DNA from: Lewinellaceae bacterium
Lineage (GTDB): Bacteria; Bacteroidota; Bacteroidia; Chitinophagales; Saprospiraceae
Direction: 5' to 3'
NCBI GenBank assembly: GCA_020636135.1
Contig: JACJYK010000003.1
Coordinates: 62,001-126,000, forward strand
DNA: 64,000 nt
Of the stretch, positions 51,482 to 60,260 are shown piece after piece (position 1 is the first letter of the stretch; the number at the start of each line of letters is the position of its first letter). Position numbers and translations under genes: made by a program. Below the pieces are notes generated by a model. That model did no database searches, was not told the DNA's origin, and saw nothing but the letters and a program-made list of their open reading frames with translations.

Positions 51482-53647
51482 ATGAAATTTTCATACAGCC
51501 TTCTTTTAACAGGCTTTTTTTTGACCTCCTTTCTGACTGCCCAAACCCCGTACACGCCGGAATGGTCATCCCTGGATCAACGACCCGTACCATCCTGGTT
51601 TGAGGATGCCAAACTGGGCATTTTCATCCATTGGGGAACTTATTCCGTACCCGCCTGGGCGCCTAAGGGCGTGTATGCCGAATGGTATCAATACTGGCTG
51701 GAGACCAAAACCCTTTATGGTAATGGCCAGTACCAGGGAGATGAGATCTATAAATACCACCGGCAGAAATACGGAAACAAAACGTATTATGACCTGGCAG
51801 CCCAGTTCAAAGCAGAGAATTACAATCCCGAAGACTGGGTCAAACTCTTTGAAAAAGCCGGTGCCCGGTATCTGGTGGTAACATCGAAACATCATGACGG
51901 ATACACCCTGTGGCCAAGTGACCAGGCCGATGACCGGGGATTTCCCTGGAACAGCCAGGAAGTAGGTGCCCAACGGGACCTGCTGGGAGCTTTAAGGGAT
52001 GCCACCCGCAAAAGTGATCTGAAGTTCGGCATCTATTATTCATTGTATGAATGGTTTCACCCCTGGTATAAAGCCGGAAATTTGTCCAAATACGTTGATG
52101 AACACATGATGCCCCAGATCAAGGATCTGGTCACCCGCTATGAACCGGATATCCTGTGGGGTGATGGGGACTGGGAACAGAGTGCCGAAACCTGGAAAAC
52201 TCCTGACATGCTGGCCTGGTTGTACAACGAATCACCGGTGAAGGACCGGGTTGTTGTCAACGACCGCTGGGGGAAAGGGACCCGGCAGCATCATGGAGGT
52301 TATTATACCTCCGAATACGAATCCGGCATGCATTCCGACCATCCCTGGGAAGAATGCCGCGGTATCGGGATTTCATTCGGTTACAACAGCAATGAAGATC
52401 TCGAAGATTATGCCACCACGCAAAATTTGATCTTGCTATTAGCCGACATCGTATCCAAAGGCGGCAATCTGTTATTGGACATTGGTCCGCGTGCTGATGG
52501 AAAAATTCCGGTAATCATGCAGGACCGTCTCAGTGGCCTGGGTTCCTGGCTCAACCTGAACGGTGAATCCATTTACGGGACGCGTCCCTGGCGCAGGACA
52601 GCACAATGGACACCAGGCTCGCCAGCTCCCCAATCCGATCAACGCTATCTGAGCAGTGACTACATTTTAAAAGAGTGCTTTCCGGAAAATGACCGCTTTC
52701 GCAGGAAAGCTTTCTTCTTTACGACCAAAGGGAATACGCTTTACGCCATTACACCTGAATGGCCGAAAAATTATTGGGACCTGAACCAGGTCGTGCCAAC
52801 CGATTCCACCCGGGTTACCTTACTGGAAACCGGGCAGGAATTGTCTTTTTCACAAAGAGACTCCGTATTCCTGGTCAACGTTCCGATCATTCAGCCCCAG
52901 GTTCTCAATAAGGAAGGCATTTATGTACTTAAGATTGAGAACGTTCAGGGCTACCTCCCCAAACCAACCATCCAGGTCACCCGTGACCGTGATAACGGAC
53001 CTTCACGGGTTACGCTTACCTGCGCCGATGAGCGCGGACAGCTTTTTTATACCCTTGATGGTACTGAACCTACAACCCAGTCGAAACCATACAAGAGACC
53101 ATTCATCGTCCGGGATGGCGGTAAGCTGGCGGTAAAAGCTTTCGCTCCCGGAATATGGCCCAGTGAAACAGCAACATTTAATATCCGGGAAGATCAGTTT
53201 TTCTCTCAGGTCCAATGGGACAGCCCTCCTGACCGGGTAGCCCAGGGCGATGGCCTGGCGCTGATTACCGATGGAATCACCGCCTCGGGAGATACTGAAG
53301 ATGATCCCCAATGGGTCGGGTTTAAAACCAAGGATGCCGAACTGGTTATCGATTTTGGGAAGCCGGTGAAGATCAAAAAGGTACGTATCGGCTTTCTCCA
53401 GAATGAAGATATCTGTGCCAAAGCTCCTCAGGAAGTACGCCTGGAGGTATCGAATAACGGATGGGACTACCAGGGATTTAAGAAACTTGCTCCGGTAACA
53501 AGTACCCCGGGAACAGGCCGGAAGGAATACAGCACATCGGTATTTAATACCACCGCCCGCTACCTGTACATTCGCATGATCAATCCAAACGTATGTAAAA
53601 AATCCGGTGGATCGTGGATCTACCTCGATGAAGTGACCGTCGAATAA
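51482..53647 (+). CDS. Secreted GH29 alpha-L-fucosidase with two C-terminal modules
   Basis: A 721-residue exported enzyme (signal peptide MKFSYSLLLTGFFLTSFLTAQ). The GH29 barrel (about 25-400) shows FIHWGTYSVPAW, KHHDGYTLWPS, and the nucleophile Asp in DILWGDGDWE (about 222-231). A C-terminal beta domain is followed by a chitobiase/hexosaminidase-C-type module (about 500-570, LFYTLDGTEPTT) and an F5/8-type (discoidin) domain (about 605-721) ending in YLYIRMINPN. It would release fucose from algal, plant or host glycans. comF follows after 20 bp. ATG 51482 was chosen because the -7 element leaves no room for the GTG at 51473. Confidence 0.93.
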   Translation: MKFSYSLLLTGFFLTSFLTAQTPYTPEWSSLDQRPVPSWFEDAKLGIFIHWGTYSVPAWAPKGVYAEWYQYWLETKTLYGNGQYQGDEIYKYHRQKYGNKTYYDLAAQFKAENYNPEDWVKLFEKAGARYLVVTSKHHDGYTLWPSDQADDRGFPWNSQEVGAQRDLLGALRDATRKSDLKFGIYYSLYEWFHPWYKAGNLSKYVDEHMMPQIKDLVTRYEPDILWGDGDWEQSAETWKTPDMLAWLYNESPVKDRVVVNDRWGKGTRQHHGGYYTSEYESGMHSDHPWEECRGIGISFGYNSNEDLEDYATTQNLILLLADIVSKGGNLLLDIGPRADGKIPVIMQDRLSGLGSWLNLNGESIYGTRPWRRTAQWTPGSPAPQSDQRYLSSDYILKECFPENDRFRRKAFFFTTKGNTLYAITPEWPKNYWDLNQVVPTDSTRVTLLETGQELSFSQRDSVFLVNVPIIQPQVLNKEGIYVLKIENVQGYLPKPTIQVTRDRDNGPSRVTLTCADERGQLFYTLDGTEPTTQSKPYKRPFIVRDGGKLAVKAFAPGIWPSETATFNIREDQFFSQVQWDSPPDRVAQGDGLALITDGITASGDTEDDPQWVGFKTKDAELVIDFGKPVKIKKVRIGFLQNEDICAKAPQEVRLEVSNNGWDYQGFKKLAPVTSTPGTGRKEYSTSVFNTTARYLYIRMINPNVCKKSGGSWIYLDEVTVE

Positions 53648-53667
53648 CTCATCCAAACTACCCGCAC

Positions 53668-54366
53668 ATGTTGTGGTTACGCATACTTAAGGAATCAATT
53701 CTCCACCTGCTTTATCCGCCGGTATGCATCGGATGTGGTGCGCGTACTGCAGCCCAATTACATCCTTTCTGTGTTCATTGTTTATACCGTATGCCATTTA
53801 CCAACCAGGAAAAATTCCCGGATAATGAATTTACCGATCATTTTGCCGGAAGGATACCTCTGACCTTTGGCATGGCCCTGATGTATTATGAGAAAAATGG
53901 AATCGGTCAGCAGATCATTCAGCGCCTGAAATACCACGGTCGTAAAGATCTGGGGCAACTCACCGGTGACTGGCTGGGTCAGCGACTTAAGGAGTGTGAA
54001 TTCCTGCCACCGGTCGATTTCATTATCCCGGTGCCTCTTCATTGGCGCAGAAGACTCATCCGCGGATACAATCAATCTGAAATCATTGCACAGCGTCTCT
54101 CTTCGCAACTGAATGCTCCCGTAAGTGAGAAACATCTTGTCCGCCGTCGCTGGACCGGTACCCAGACCAAGCGCAAACGTTTAGACCGGCTACAAGCGCT
54201 AAACGCTGCATTCAGACTCCAAAATCAGGAAGATCTTGCCGGGAAACACCTCTTATTGGTTGATGATGTGATGACCACTGGAGCCACCATAGAGGCATGT
54301 GCCAAACTACTCCTCACCTGTCCGAAAGTGAAGGTCTCTGCCGTTACAATAGCTCAGGGAACTTAG
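53668..54366 (+). CDS. comF: ComF-family phosphoribosyltransferase-like protein
   Basis: A 232-residue protein. The N-terminus has the cysteine pairs VCIGCG and FCVHC that form the ComF zinc finger; then a PRTase fold with the PRPP motif LLVDDVMTTGATIEACAKLL (about 193-212) and RGYNQSEIIAQRLS. ComF proteins support DNA uptake in transformable bacteria, but a general role is likely in others. The 3' end overlaps convergent ftsH by 4 bp. Confidence 0.9.
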   Translation: MLWLRILKESILHLLYPPVCIGCGARTAAQLHPFCVHCLYRMPFTNQEKFPDNEFTDHFAGRIPLTFGMALMYYEKNGIGQQIIQRLKYHGRKDLGQLTGDWLGQRLKECEFLPPVDFIIPVPLHWRRRLIRGYNQSEIIAQRLSSQLNAPVSEKHLVRRRWTGTQTKRKRLDRLQALNAAFRLQNQEDLAGKHLLLVDDVMTTGATIEACAKLLLTCPKVKVSAVTIAQGT

Positions 54367-56339
54367 CCCGCAGTAACCTCTTCTTCGGCTTTGCCGCCGT
54401 GTGCCGTTTCTTCAGCGTGGCCTTCGTAGGGCTTTTTCTCTTCATAAGGACGCGGGCCGATCATTTTTTCCACATCGCTTTTCAGGATGACTTCCCTCTC
54501 AAGCAGCGTGCGGGCCAGTTTTTCCAGCTCGTCCCTTTTATCGGTCAACAAAGCAATTGCGCGACGGTATTGAGACTGCACCAGCTCGCGTACCTGCTCG
54601 TCAATCAATTTCGCCGTATCGTCAGAGTATGGCTTCTGAAACTGATCCTGCGCAAGGCTATAAAAAGATACATTACCGACCTCCTCATCCATACCATAGA
54701 CCGATACCATGCTGTAAGCCATTTTGGTAACCTGGTCCAGGTCACTCTGGGCACCGGTTGAGATCTTTCCAAAGACCACTTTCTCGGCAGCCCGCCCTCC
54801 GAATGTCATACACATGCGGTCCAGCAGTTGCTCAGTACGCACGATGTATTCCTCTTTTGGCAGGTATTGGGCATAACCAAGTGTGCCGACACCACGCGGA
54901 ACAATGGTCACCTTTACCAGAGGGGAGGCATGTTCCAAAAACCATCCACAAACAGCGTGTCCGGCTTCGTGATAGGCGATGATCTCCTTTTCTTCCGGAG
55001 AGATCAGTTTGTTCTTCTTTTCCAAACCACCAATGACGCGGTCCAGAGCAGCATTGAAGTCATCCAGATCAACGGCATTCTTATTCCTTCTGGCGGCAAT
55101 CAGTGCGGCTTCATTACACACGTTCATGATATCTGCTCCGGCGAAACCGGGTGTCATTTCCGAAAGGATGTAGGGATCTACATCATTGGATATTTTGATG
55201 TTTTTCAGGTGTACCTTAAAAATGGCCTCGCGACCCTTGAGGTCTGGCAGGTCGATGGCGATCTGACGGTCAAAACGTCCTGGACGCAATAAAGCATTGT
55301 CCAAAACATCCGGCCGGTTGGTAGCGGCCATCAGAATAACCCCCTTGTCGGTGCTGAAACCGTCCATTTCCACCAGCAGCTGATTGAGCGTGTTTTCACG
55401 TTCATCATTGCCACCCTGGAATGTGTTGCGCCCACGCGCCCGGCCTATCGCATCGATCTCATCGATGAATACGATACAGGGTGCCTTCTCCCGGGCCTGT
55501 TTAAACAGGTCACGCACCCTGGAAGCCCCCACACCTACAAACATCTCTACGAAGTCAGAACCGGATAGTGAGAAGAAGGGCACTCCGGCTTCTCCGGCTA
55601 CTGCTTTGGCAAGCAGGGTCTTACCCGTTCCGGGAGGGCCTACCAGCAATACTCCCTTAGGGATCTTGCCACCCAGTGCCGTGTATTTCTTTGGGTTTTT
55701 TAGAAAATCTACCACTTCCATCACCTCTTCCTTCGCTTCATCCAGCCCGGCAACATCTTCAAAGGTGACGTTTACCTTGGTGTTCTTATCAAAGATGGTC
55801 GCTTTGGATTTGCCGATGTTAAAGATCTGGCCCCCGGCTCCTCCGCCGCCGCCACTGACCCGGCGCATGATGAACAGCCAGATCATGACGATCAAAAAGA
55901 TGGGTATGATCCATCCCAATACCGGGGTTAGCCAGTCTTGCTTGGTCTCGTATTCAATCGGCACGCGGTCTTCGGAACCTCCTTTGGCATTCAGGTCTTC
56001 GATGCTTTTGGCAAATAACTCGATGGGACCTGTTTCGATCGTAAACTGTGGACCTTTGATGGTACTGAAGCGGTCTTTCAGATCCGGGTATTTGTCCATT
56101 TTACTCCGCTTGAGGTACACATTGGCCAATCGTTCATTGATGACCACGATACGCTCTACATCACCGGCCTCGATCATACGGTGAAGATCCTGGGTATTGT
56201 ATTTGGTTTCGTTATTGCCGGAAAATCCGATCAAATTCAGAATCAATAAGATTACGATGATGATTCCGTAAAGCCAATACGTGTTGAAATTGAACCGGTT
56301 GTCTTTCCGCTTATTATTATCTTGATTATTTTCTTCCAT
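54363..56339 (-). CDS. ftsH: ATP-dependent zinc metalloprotease FtsH
   Basis: A 658-residue membrane protease that removes misfolded membrane proteins. Two membrane helices (about 22-39 and 139-158) flank a periplasmic domain; the AAA domain has Walker A GPPGTGKT (234-241), Walker B and the second region of homology with arginine fingers (RPGRFDRQIAIDLP); the M41 zinc site is HEAGH (about 455) with the third Asp ligand further on. The C-terminal tail is acidic. It lies downstream of rsfS on the same strand, 88 bp away. Confidence 0.97.
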   Translation of the reverse strand: MEENNQDNNKRKDNRFNFNTYWLYGIIIVILLILNLIGFSGNNETKYNTQDLHRMIEAGDVERIVVINERLANVYLKRSKMDKYPDLKDRFSTIKGPQFTIETGPIELFAKSIEDLNAKGGSEDRVPIEYETKQDWLTPVLGWIIPIFLIVMIWLFIMRRVSGGGGGAGGQIFNIGKSKATIFDKNTKVNVTFEDVAGLDEAKEEVMEVVDFLKNPKKYTALGGKIPKGVLLVGPPGTGKTLLAKAVAGEAGVPFFSLSGSDFVEMFVGVGASRVRDLFKQAREKAPCIVFIDEIDAIGRARGRNTFQGGNDERENTLNQLLVEMDGFSTDKGVILMAATNRPDVLDNALLRPGRFDRQIAIDLPDLKGREAIFKVHLKNIKISNDVDPYILSEMTPGFAGADIMNVCNEAALIAARRNKNAVDLDDFNAALDRVIGGLEKKNKLISPEEKEIIAYHEAGHAVCGWFLEHASPLVKVTIVPRGVGTLGYAQYLPKEEYIVRTEQLLDRMCMTFGGRAAEKVVFGKISTGAQSDLDQVTKMAYSMVSVYGMDEEVGNVSFYSLAQDQFQKPYSDDTAKLIDEQVRELVQSQYRRAIALLTDKRDELEKLARTLLEREVILKSDVEKMIGPRPYEEKKPYEGHAEETAHGGKAEEEVTAG

Positions 56340-56427
56340 GCGTACTAGGCACTATATTTTGAGCTACGATAATTAACGGGATTCTCCATTATTCGTTGCT
56401 GATTTTCGAAAAATAACGGTTTTTTAT

Positions 56428-56814
56428 CTACAAAGTTTCAAATTGCTCAAACTTAGCATCACTCCACAAAGATTCTAAGTCGTAATAGGACCTGGTTTCA
56501 GGATGAAAAACATGAACAATGGTATTGAAGTAATCCAGCAAGATCCAGTGGCCTTCCCGTGTTCCCTCGACATGCAAGGGCCGCTCGCCAGCTTCTTCTC
56601 TAAGCCTTTTTTCAATACGATCGGAGATGGCTCTAACCTGGGTGGTGGAGTCTCCGGAACATATAATGAAAAAGTCAACCTGGGCATCATCTAATTGTCG
56701 GAGATCCAGTTTGAGGATCTTTTTTCCTTTTACGGATTGTATGCTGTCAATGATCAGAGGGTGTAGACTTTCGGTTCTCTCTTGCTGTTGAGCGGTTGCA
56801 CTTTTTCTTTTCAA
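56428..56814 (-). CDS. rsfS: Ribosomal silencing factor RsfS
   Basis: RsfS binds L14 on the 50S subunit and blocks subunit joining when translation is to be reduced. The core segments LKLDLRQLDDAQVDFFIICSG and ILLDYFNTIVHVFHPETRSYYDLE are family signatures. I set the start at TTG 56814 (128 residues, the usual length), because a TAATTTTG -7 element at 56842-56849 would start transcription near 56835. In-frame ATGs at 56853 and 56883 would lie upstream of that and would overlap birA by up to 64 bp. ATG 56883 remains the alternative. Confidence 0.9.
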   Translation of the reverse strand: MKRKSATAQQQERTESLHPLIIDSIQSVKGKKILKLDLRQLDDAQVDFFIICSGDSTTQVRAISDRIEKRLREEAGERPLHVEGTREGHWILLDYFNTIVHVFHPETRSYYDLESLWSDAKFEQFETL

Positions 56815-56819
56815 ATTGA

Positions 56820-57626
56820 ATGCTAGATTTATGTTCGAATACAAAATTACCATTTTTGTCGGAGTCTCGTCACTTTTATCCATTGATCGGTCAGGAGATC
56901 CATTACTTTGAAACCCTGCCCTCCACGCAGGATCTGGCTTTGTCCTGGGCCAAAGAGCGACAGGTGAAGTCGGGATCGGTCATCCGTGCCGGGCATCAAA
57001 CGGCGGGACGCGGCCAGGCCAATAACACGTGGCAGGATGAAGGTGGACTCAATATCGCCTGTTCGGTCATCTATTTTCCCGAATTTACCCTACTGCCGGT
57101 GCAGACATTTTACCTCAGCAAATGGGTCTCACTAGCTGTCCTGGACACCTTAAAACCCTTACTTCCGGAGGGTTTGGTCATTAAATGGCCGAATGACATC
57201 TGGTATCATGAGAGAAAATTAGCCGGAATACTTATCCAGACCAGCATCAGCGGGACAGCTGTCCTTAGTGCTGTCGTTGGAATCGGGATCAACATCAATC
57301 AGCAACAATTTGGAAATCTGATCCGGGCCACCTCGGTAAAAGAGCTTACCGGAGAGCACCATGACCTGGAAGCTGTCATGCGGGAATTGTTGTCCAACCT
57401 CAATCGTTGGCTATCGGTGCTGGAAGCCGGTGAATTGGAGCGGTTGGATGAAGCATACTTGAACTGCTTGCTGGGACTCCATCAAAGCCGGTCGTTCCGT
57501 CTCCCGGACGGGCAAATCATCCGTGGTCAGGTGACTGGAATCGATGAACATGGTCGCCTGCAGATCGTTTACAATAATTCAGTCCATCATTTTGGCTTTA
57601 AAGAAATAGAATGGCTAATCCAATGA
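56820..57626 (+). CDS. birA: Biotin--[acetyl-CoA-carboxylase] ligase
   Basis: A 268-residue (from ATG 56820) biotin protein ligase without the N-terminal DNA-binding domain of E. coli BirA. Seen are TLPSTQDLALSWA, AGHQTAGRGQANNTW (biotin/ATP loop), VIKWPNDIWYHERKLAGIL (catalytic Lys region) and VVGIGININQQ. A TTG at 56883 starts MIGQEIHYFETL, which equals the usual short enzyme start and would leave room for divergent promoters. Divergent from rsfS; cinA overlaps the end by 4 bp (ATGA). Confidence 0.93.
   Translation: MLDLCSNTKLPFLSESRHFYPLIGQEIHYFETLPSTQDLALSWAKERQVKSGSVIRAGHQTAGRGQANNTWQDEGGLNIACSVIYFPEFTLLPVQTFYLSKWVSLAVLDTLKPLLPEGLVIKWPNDIWYHERKLAGILIQTSISGTAVLSAVVGIGININQQQFGNLIRATSVKELTGEHHDLEAVMRELLSNLNRWLSVLEAGELERLDEAYLNCLLGLHQSRSFRLPDGQIIRGQVTGIDEHGRLQIVYNNSVHHFGFKEIEWLIQ
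56842..56849 (-). promoter_or_regulatory. Promoter -7 element of rsfS
   Basis: The minus strand reads TAATTTTG, exact. It lies inside the annotated birA frame and 28 bp before TTG 56814. A CATTTTTG (56851-56858) on the plus strand, one base off the consensus, could be the birA counterpart. Confidence 0.5.
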
Positions 57627-58858
57627 ATTGCTATCTCATCAGTATCGGGGATGAGATCCTCAATGGTCAAACCCTGGACACCAACACCTATTTTCTTGCT
57701 CAGTCCTGTCGCGCCCAGGGCTACCAGGTCCGGGGCATTTACAGCATTGCAGACGATCTGGATGCCATTGTTACCATGCTCAACCAGGTCAAACCAACCG
57801 CTGACGTCATCGTGACGACCGGTGGGCTCGGTCCCACCAAGGATGATGTGACCAAAAAATCCATCGCTGCTTTTCTGGGTGTAGACTTATTTTATCACCA
57901 GGCTACAGAAGAAAGGATAAAAAGCCTGTTTGCTCCGCGAAAGATTCCCTTTACGGAAGAGCACCGCCAGCAGTGTTTCTTTCCGGAACAGGTAGAACTC
58001 CTCGAAAATGATTTGGGAACTGCGCCAGGGATGTGGTGGGAACTGGATGATCAGAAAGTACTGATCAGCCTTCCGGGGGTGCCTTATGAAATGAAGCATC
58101 TGTGGACCGACCGGGTTATCCCAAGGCTTAAGACCCGCTGGCCTTCCTCTCTGCGTAATTTCACCCTGATGACGGCTGGTACCGGAGAAACTGTCCTGTC
58201 CTCCCTGCTTCATGAATGGGAAGAGCAATTGCCAGAGAGCTGTTCGATTGCTTACCTGCCGGACCTCGGTCGGGTACGCTTAAGGTTAACCTGCCGCGAT
58301 GCCGATCTGCCAAATGTCCGTTTTGAACAATTAAAGGCAGAAATGGAACAGCTGGTGAAAAAATACGTCTATGGATACGAGGGTGAAACGCTTCCTGAAG
58401 TATTGGGACAGTTGTTGCTTATGCAGAACAAAGCGCTGGGCCTGGCTGAGAGCTGCACCGGCGGATATATAAGTCACCTGATCACTGGTATACCCGGATC
58501 ATCAGCTTTTTATAATGGCGGAATAGTCAGTTATTCCAATACCTTCAAAGAAGCATTATTAAATGTATCTCCGGAAACACTGCTAAACCACGGTGCTGTG
58601 AGCCGTGAGACCGTCCTCGAAATGTTGCAGGGTATCCTTGCCCAGCCTGGCATCGATGTGGGTATTGCGATCAGTGGTATTGCCGGACCGGATGGAGGAA
58701 CTCCGGAAAAACCGGTGGGCACCATCTGGATTGCTTATGGAGATGCCAAAAGCCAGCATGCCAGGAAAATATTGTTCACAAAGAGCCGGTTATTAAATAT
58801 TGAGTATGCCGCTTATTATAGCCTCAATCTGCTCCGAAAGTTTTTATTGGGTCTATAA
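57623..58858 (+). CDS. cinA: CinA-family nicotinamide-nucleotide amidohydrolase / competence-damage protein
   Basis: A 411-residue protein with an N-terminal molybdopterin-binding-like (MoCF/COG1058) domain (about 1-170; ISIGDEILNGQTLDTN, VTTGGLGPTKDDVT) and a C-terminal PncC domain (about 250-411) that deamidates NMN, with the active-site segment ALGLAESCTGGYISHLITG and IVSYSNTFKEALL. The start is ATG 57623, which overlaps the birA stop (ATGA); an ATG at 57611 is the longer option. The E2 gene follows after 28 bp with its own -7 element. Confidence 0.93.
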   Translation: MNCYLISIGDEILNGQTLDTNTYFLAQSCRAQGYQVRGIYSIADDLDAIVTMLNQVKPTADVIVTTGGLGPTKDDVTKKSIAAFLGVDLFYHQATEERIKSLFAPRKIPFTEEHRQQCFFPEQVELLENDLGTAPGMWWELDDQKVLISLPGVPYEMKHLWTDRVIPRLKTRWPSSLRNFTLMTAGTGETVLSSLLHEWEEQLPESCSIAYLPDLGRVRLRLTCRDADLPNVRFEQLKAEMEQLVKKYVYGYEGETLPEVLGQLLLMQNKALGLAESCTGGYISHLITGIPGSSAFYNGGIVSYSNTFKEALLNVSPETLLNHGAVSRETVLEMLQGILAQPGIDVGIAISGIAGPDGGTPEKPVGTIWIAYGDAKSQHARKILFTKSRLLNIEYAAYYSLNLLRKFLLGL

Positions 58859-58863
58859 TTCGC

Positions 58864-58871
58864 TAATTTTG
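58864..58871 (+). promoter_or_regulatory. Promoter -7 element of the E2 acyltransferase gene
   Basis: TAATTTTG, exact, with a start near 58878 and a leader of about 9 nt. No good TTG at the proper spacing. Confidence 0.45.
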
Positions 58872-58886
58872 TAAAAACTTGGTCCT

Positions 58887-60260
58887 ATGCCAACAGTTGA
58901 TCTGATCATGCCCAAAATGGGAGAAAGCATCATGGAGGCAACCATCCTGCGCTGGTTGAAAAAACCTGGTGATCAGGTTGAGCTTGATGAGACCATTTTG
59001 GAAATTGCCACAGACAAAGTAGACTCTGAAATACCCTCTCCGGTAGCCGGAACCATTCAGAATATCCTGTTCAATGAAAATGATGTGGTCGAAGTGGGAA
59101 AGGTGATAGCCACCATAGCCCCGGTAGGCGAAGCGCCTGCCAAGCCTTCACCAGCACTGGCTCCCGAAAAAGAAAAACCGACCAATGGTGCCCATCCGGT
59201 GCATCAATCCGTGTCCAACAGTACGGCACCGGCACCAGTCCTGGAATCACAACTAAGACCCAGTCAGACGGAGCGATTCTATTCTCCGCTGGTACGCAAC
59301 ATTGCTTCGCAGGAAAATATCAGCCGCCAAGAGCTGGAAGCTATCCCGGGCAGCGGCGCCGGCGGAAGAGTAACCAAGGACGACGTGATGAACTACATCG
59401 CACAGCGCGGGCACCTACCACAGGATATGCCCAGCGCTGCACCGGTGACGACCGCCATACCAGAAAGTACTTCCAATACACCACCTGTGCCGGAGCCTGT
59501 CCGCGAAACACCCCGTGAGCCTGTAACCTTCAAATCATCGGCAGTTGACGGACAGGTTGAGATCATCGAAATGGATCGTATGCGCCGGTTGATCGCCGAT
59601 CATATGATCATGAGCAAACAAACCTCGGCACATGTCACCTCATTTGTAGAAGCCGACGTCACGGAATTGGTTCGTTGGAGAGACCGTGTTAAAGACACTT
59701 TTGAGAAAAAATACCAGGAGAAAATAACCTTTACGCCTTTGTTTATGGAAGCCGTTATCCAGGCTATCCGTGACTTCCCACGGATCAATGCTTCCGTCGA
59801 AGGATACAATATCCTGGTTAAGAAAGACATCAACCTGGGTATGGCCACTGCACTGCCTAATGGGAACCTGATTGTTCCGGTGATTAAAAATGCGGATTAT
59901 CTGAATCTGGTTGGCTTGACTAAAACCGTCAACTCACTGGCTGACCGTGCCCGGAACAACCAACTCAAACCGGAAGAAATCCAGGGCGGCACCTTCACCC
60001 TAACGAACGTGGGTACATTTGGTAATGTCATGGGCACTCCAATCATTAACCAACCCCAGGTAGCAATCCTGGCCACTGGTGCCATACGTAAAAAACCCGC
60101 AGTGATCGAGACTCCCCAGGGCGATGCCATTGGAATTCGCCAGATGATGTTTTTATCCCTATCCTACGATCACCGTGTCGTGGACGGGTATCTGGGAGGT
60201 TCATTCCTGCGCAGGATAGCCGACTATCTGGAAGCATTTGATCCACAAAGAACTATCTGA
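58887..60260 (+). CDS. 2-oxo acid dehydrogenase E2 component (dihydrolipoamide acyltransferase)
   Basis: A 457-residue E2 acyltransferase. Order: one lipoyl domain (about 1-75) with the lipoyl Lys in EIATDKVDSEIPSP, a Pro/Ala-rich linker, a peripheral subunit-binding domain (about 130-170; SPLVRNIASQENIS and GRVTKDDVMNYI), a second linker, and the catalytic domain (about 225-457) with the HRVVDGYLGG active site. It is most like the branched-chain 2-oxo acid or 2-oxoglutarate type; the E1 and E3 genes are not in the window. The next gene overlaps the stop by one base (TGATG). Confidence 0.92.
   Translation: MPTVDLIMPKMGESIMEATILRWLKKPGDQVELDETILEIATDKVDSEIPSPVAGTIQNILFNENDVVEVGKVIATIAPVGEAPAKPSPALAPEKEKPTNGAHPVHQSVSNSTAPAPVLESQLRPSQTERFYSPLVRNIASQENISRQELEAIPGSGAGGRVTKDDVMNYIAQRGHLPQDMPSAAPVTTAIPESTSNTPPVPEPVRETPREPVTFKSSAVDGQVEIIEMDRMRRLIADHMIMSKQTSAHVTSFVEADVTELVRWRDRVKDTFEKKYQEKITFTPLFMEAVIQAIRDFPRINASVEGYNILVKKDINLGMATALPNGNLIVPVIKNADYLNLVGLTKTVNSLADRARNNQLKPEEIQGGTFTLTNVGTFGNVMGTPIINQPQVAILATGAIRKKPAVIETPQGDAIGIRQMMFLSLSYDHRVVDGYLGGSFLRRIADYLEAFDPQRTI

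Noticed and set aside
53003..53656. 217-codon minus-strand ORF
   Set aside because: Antisense to the C-terminal modules of the GH29 fucosidase.
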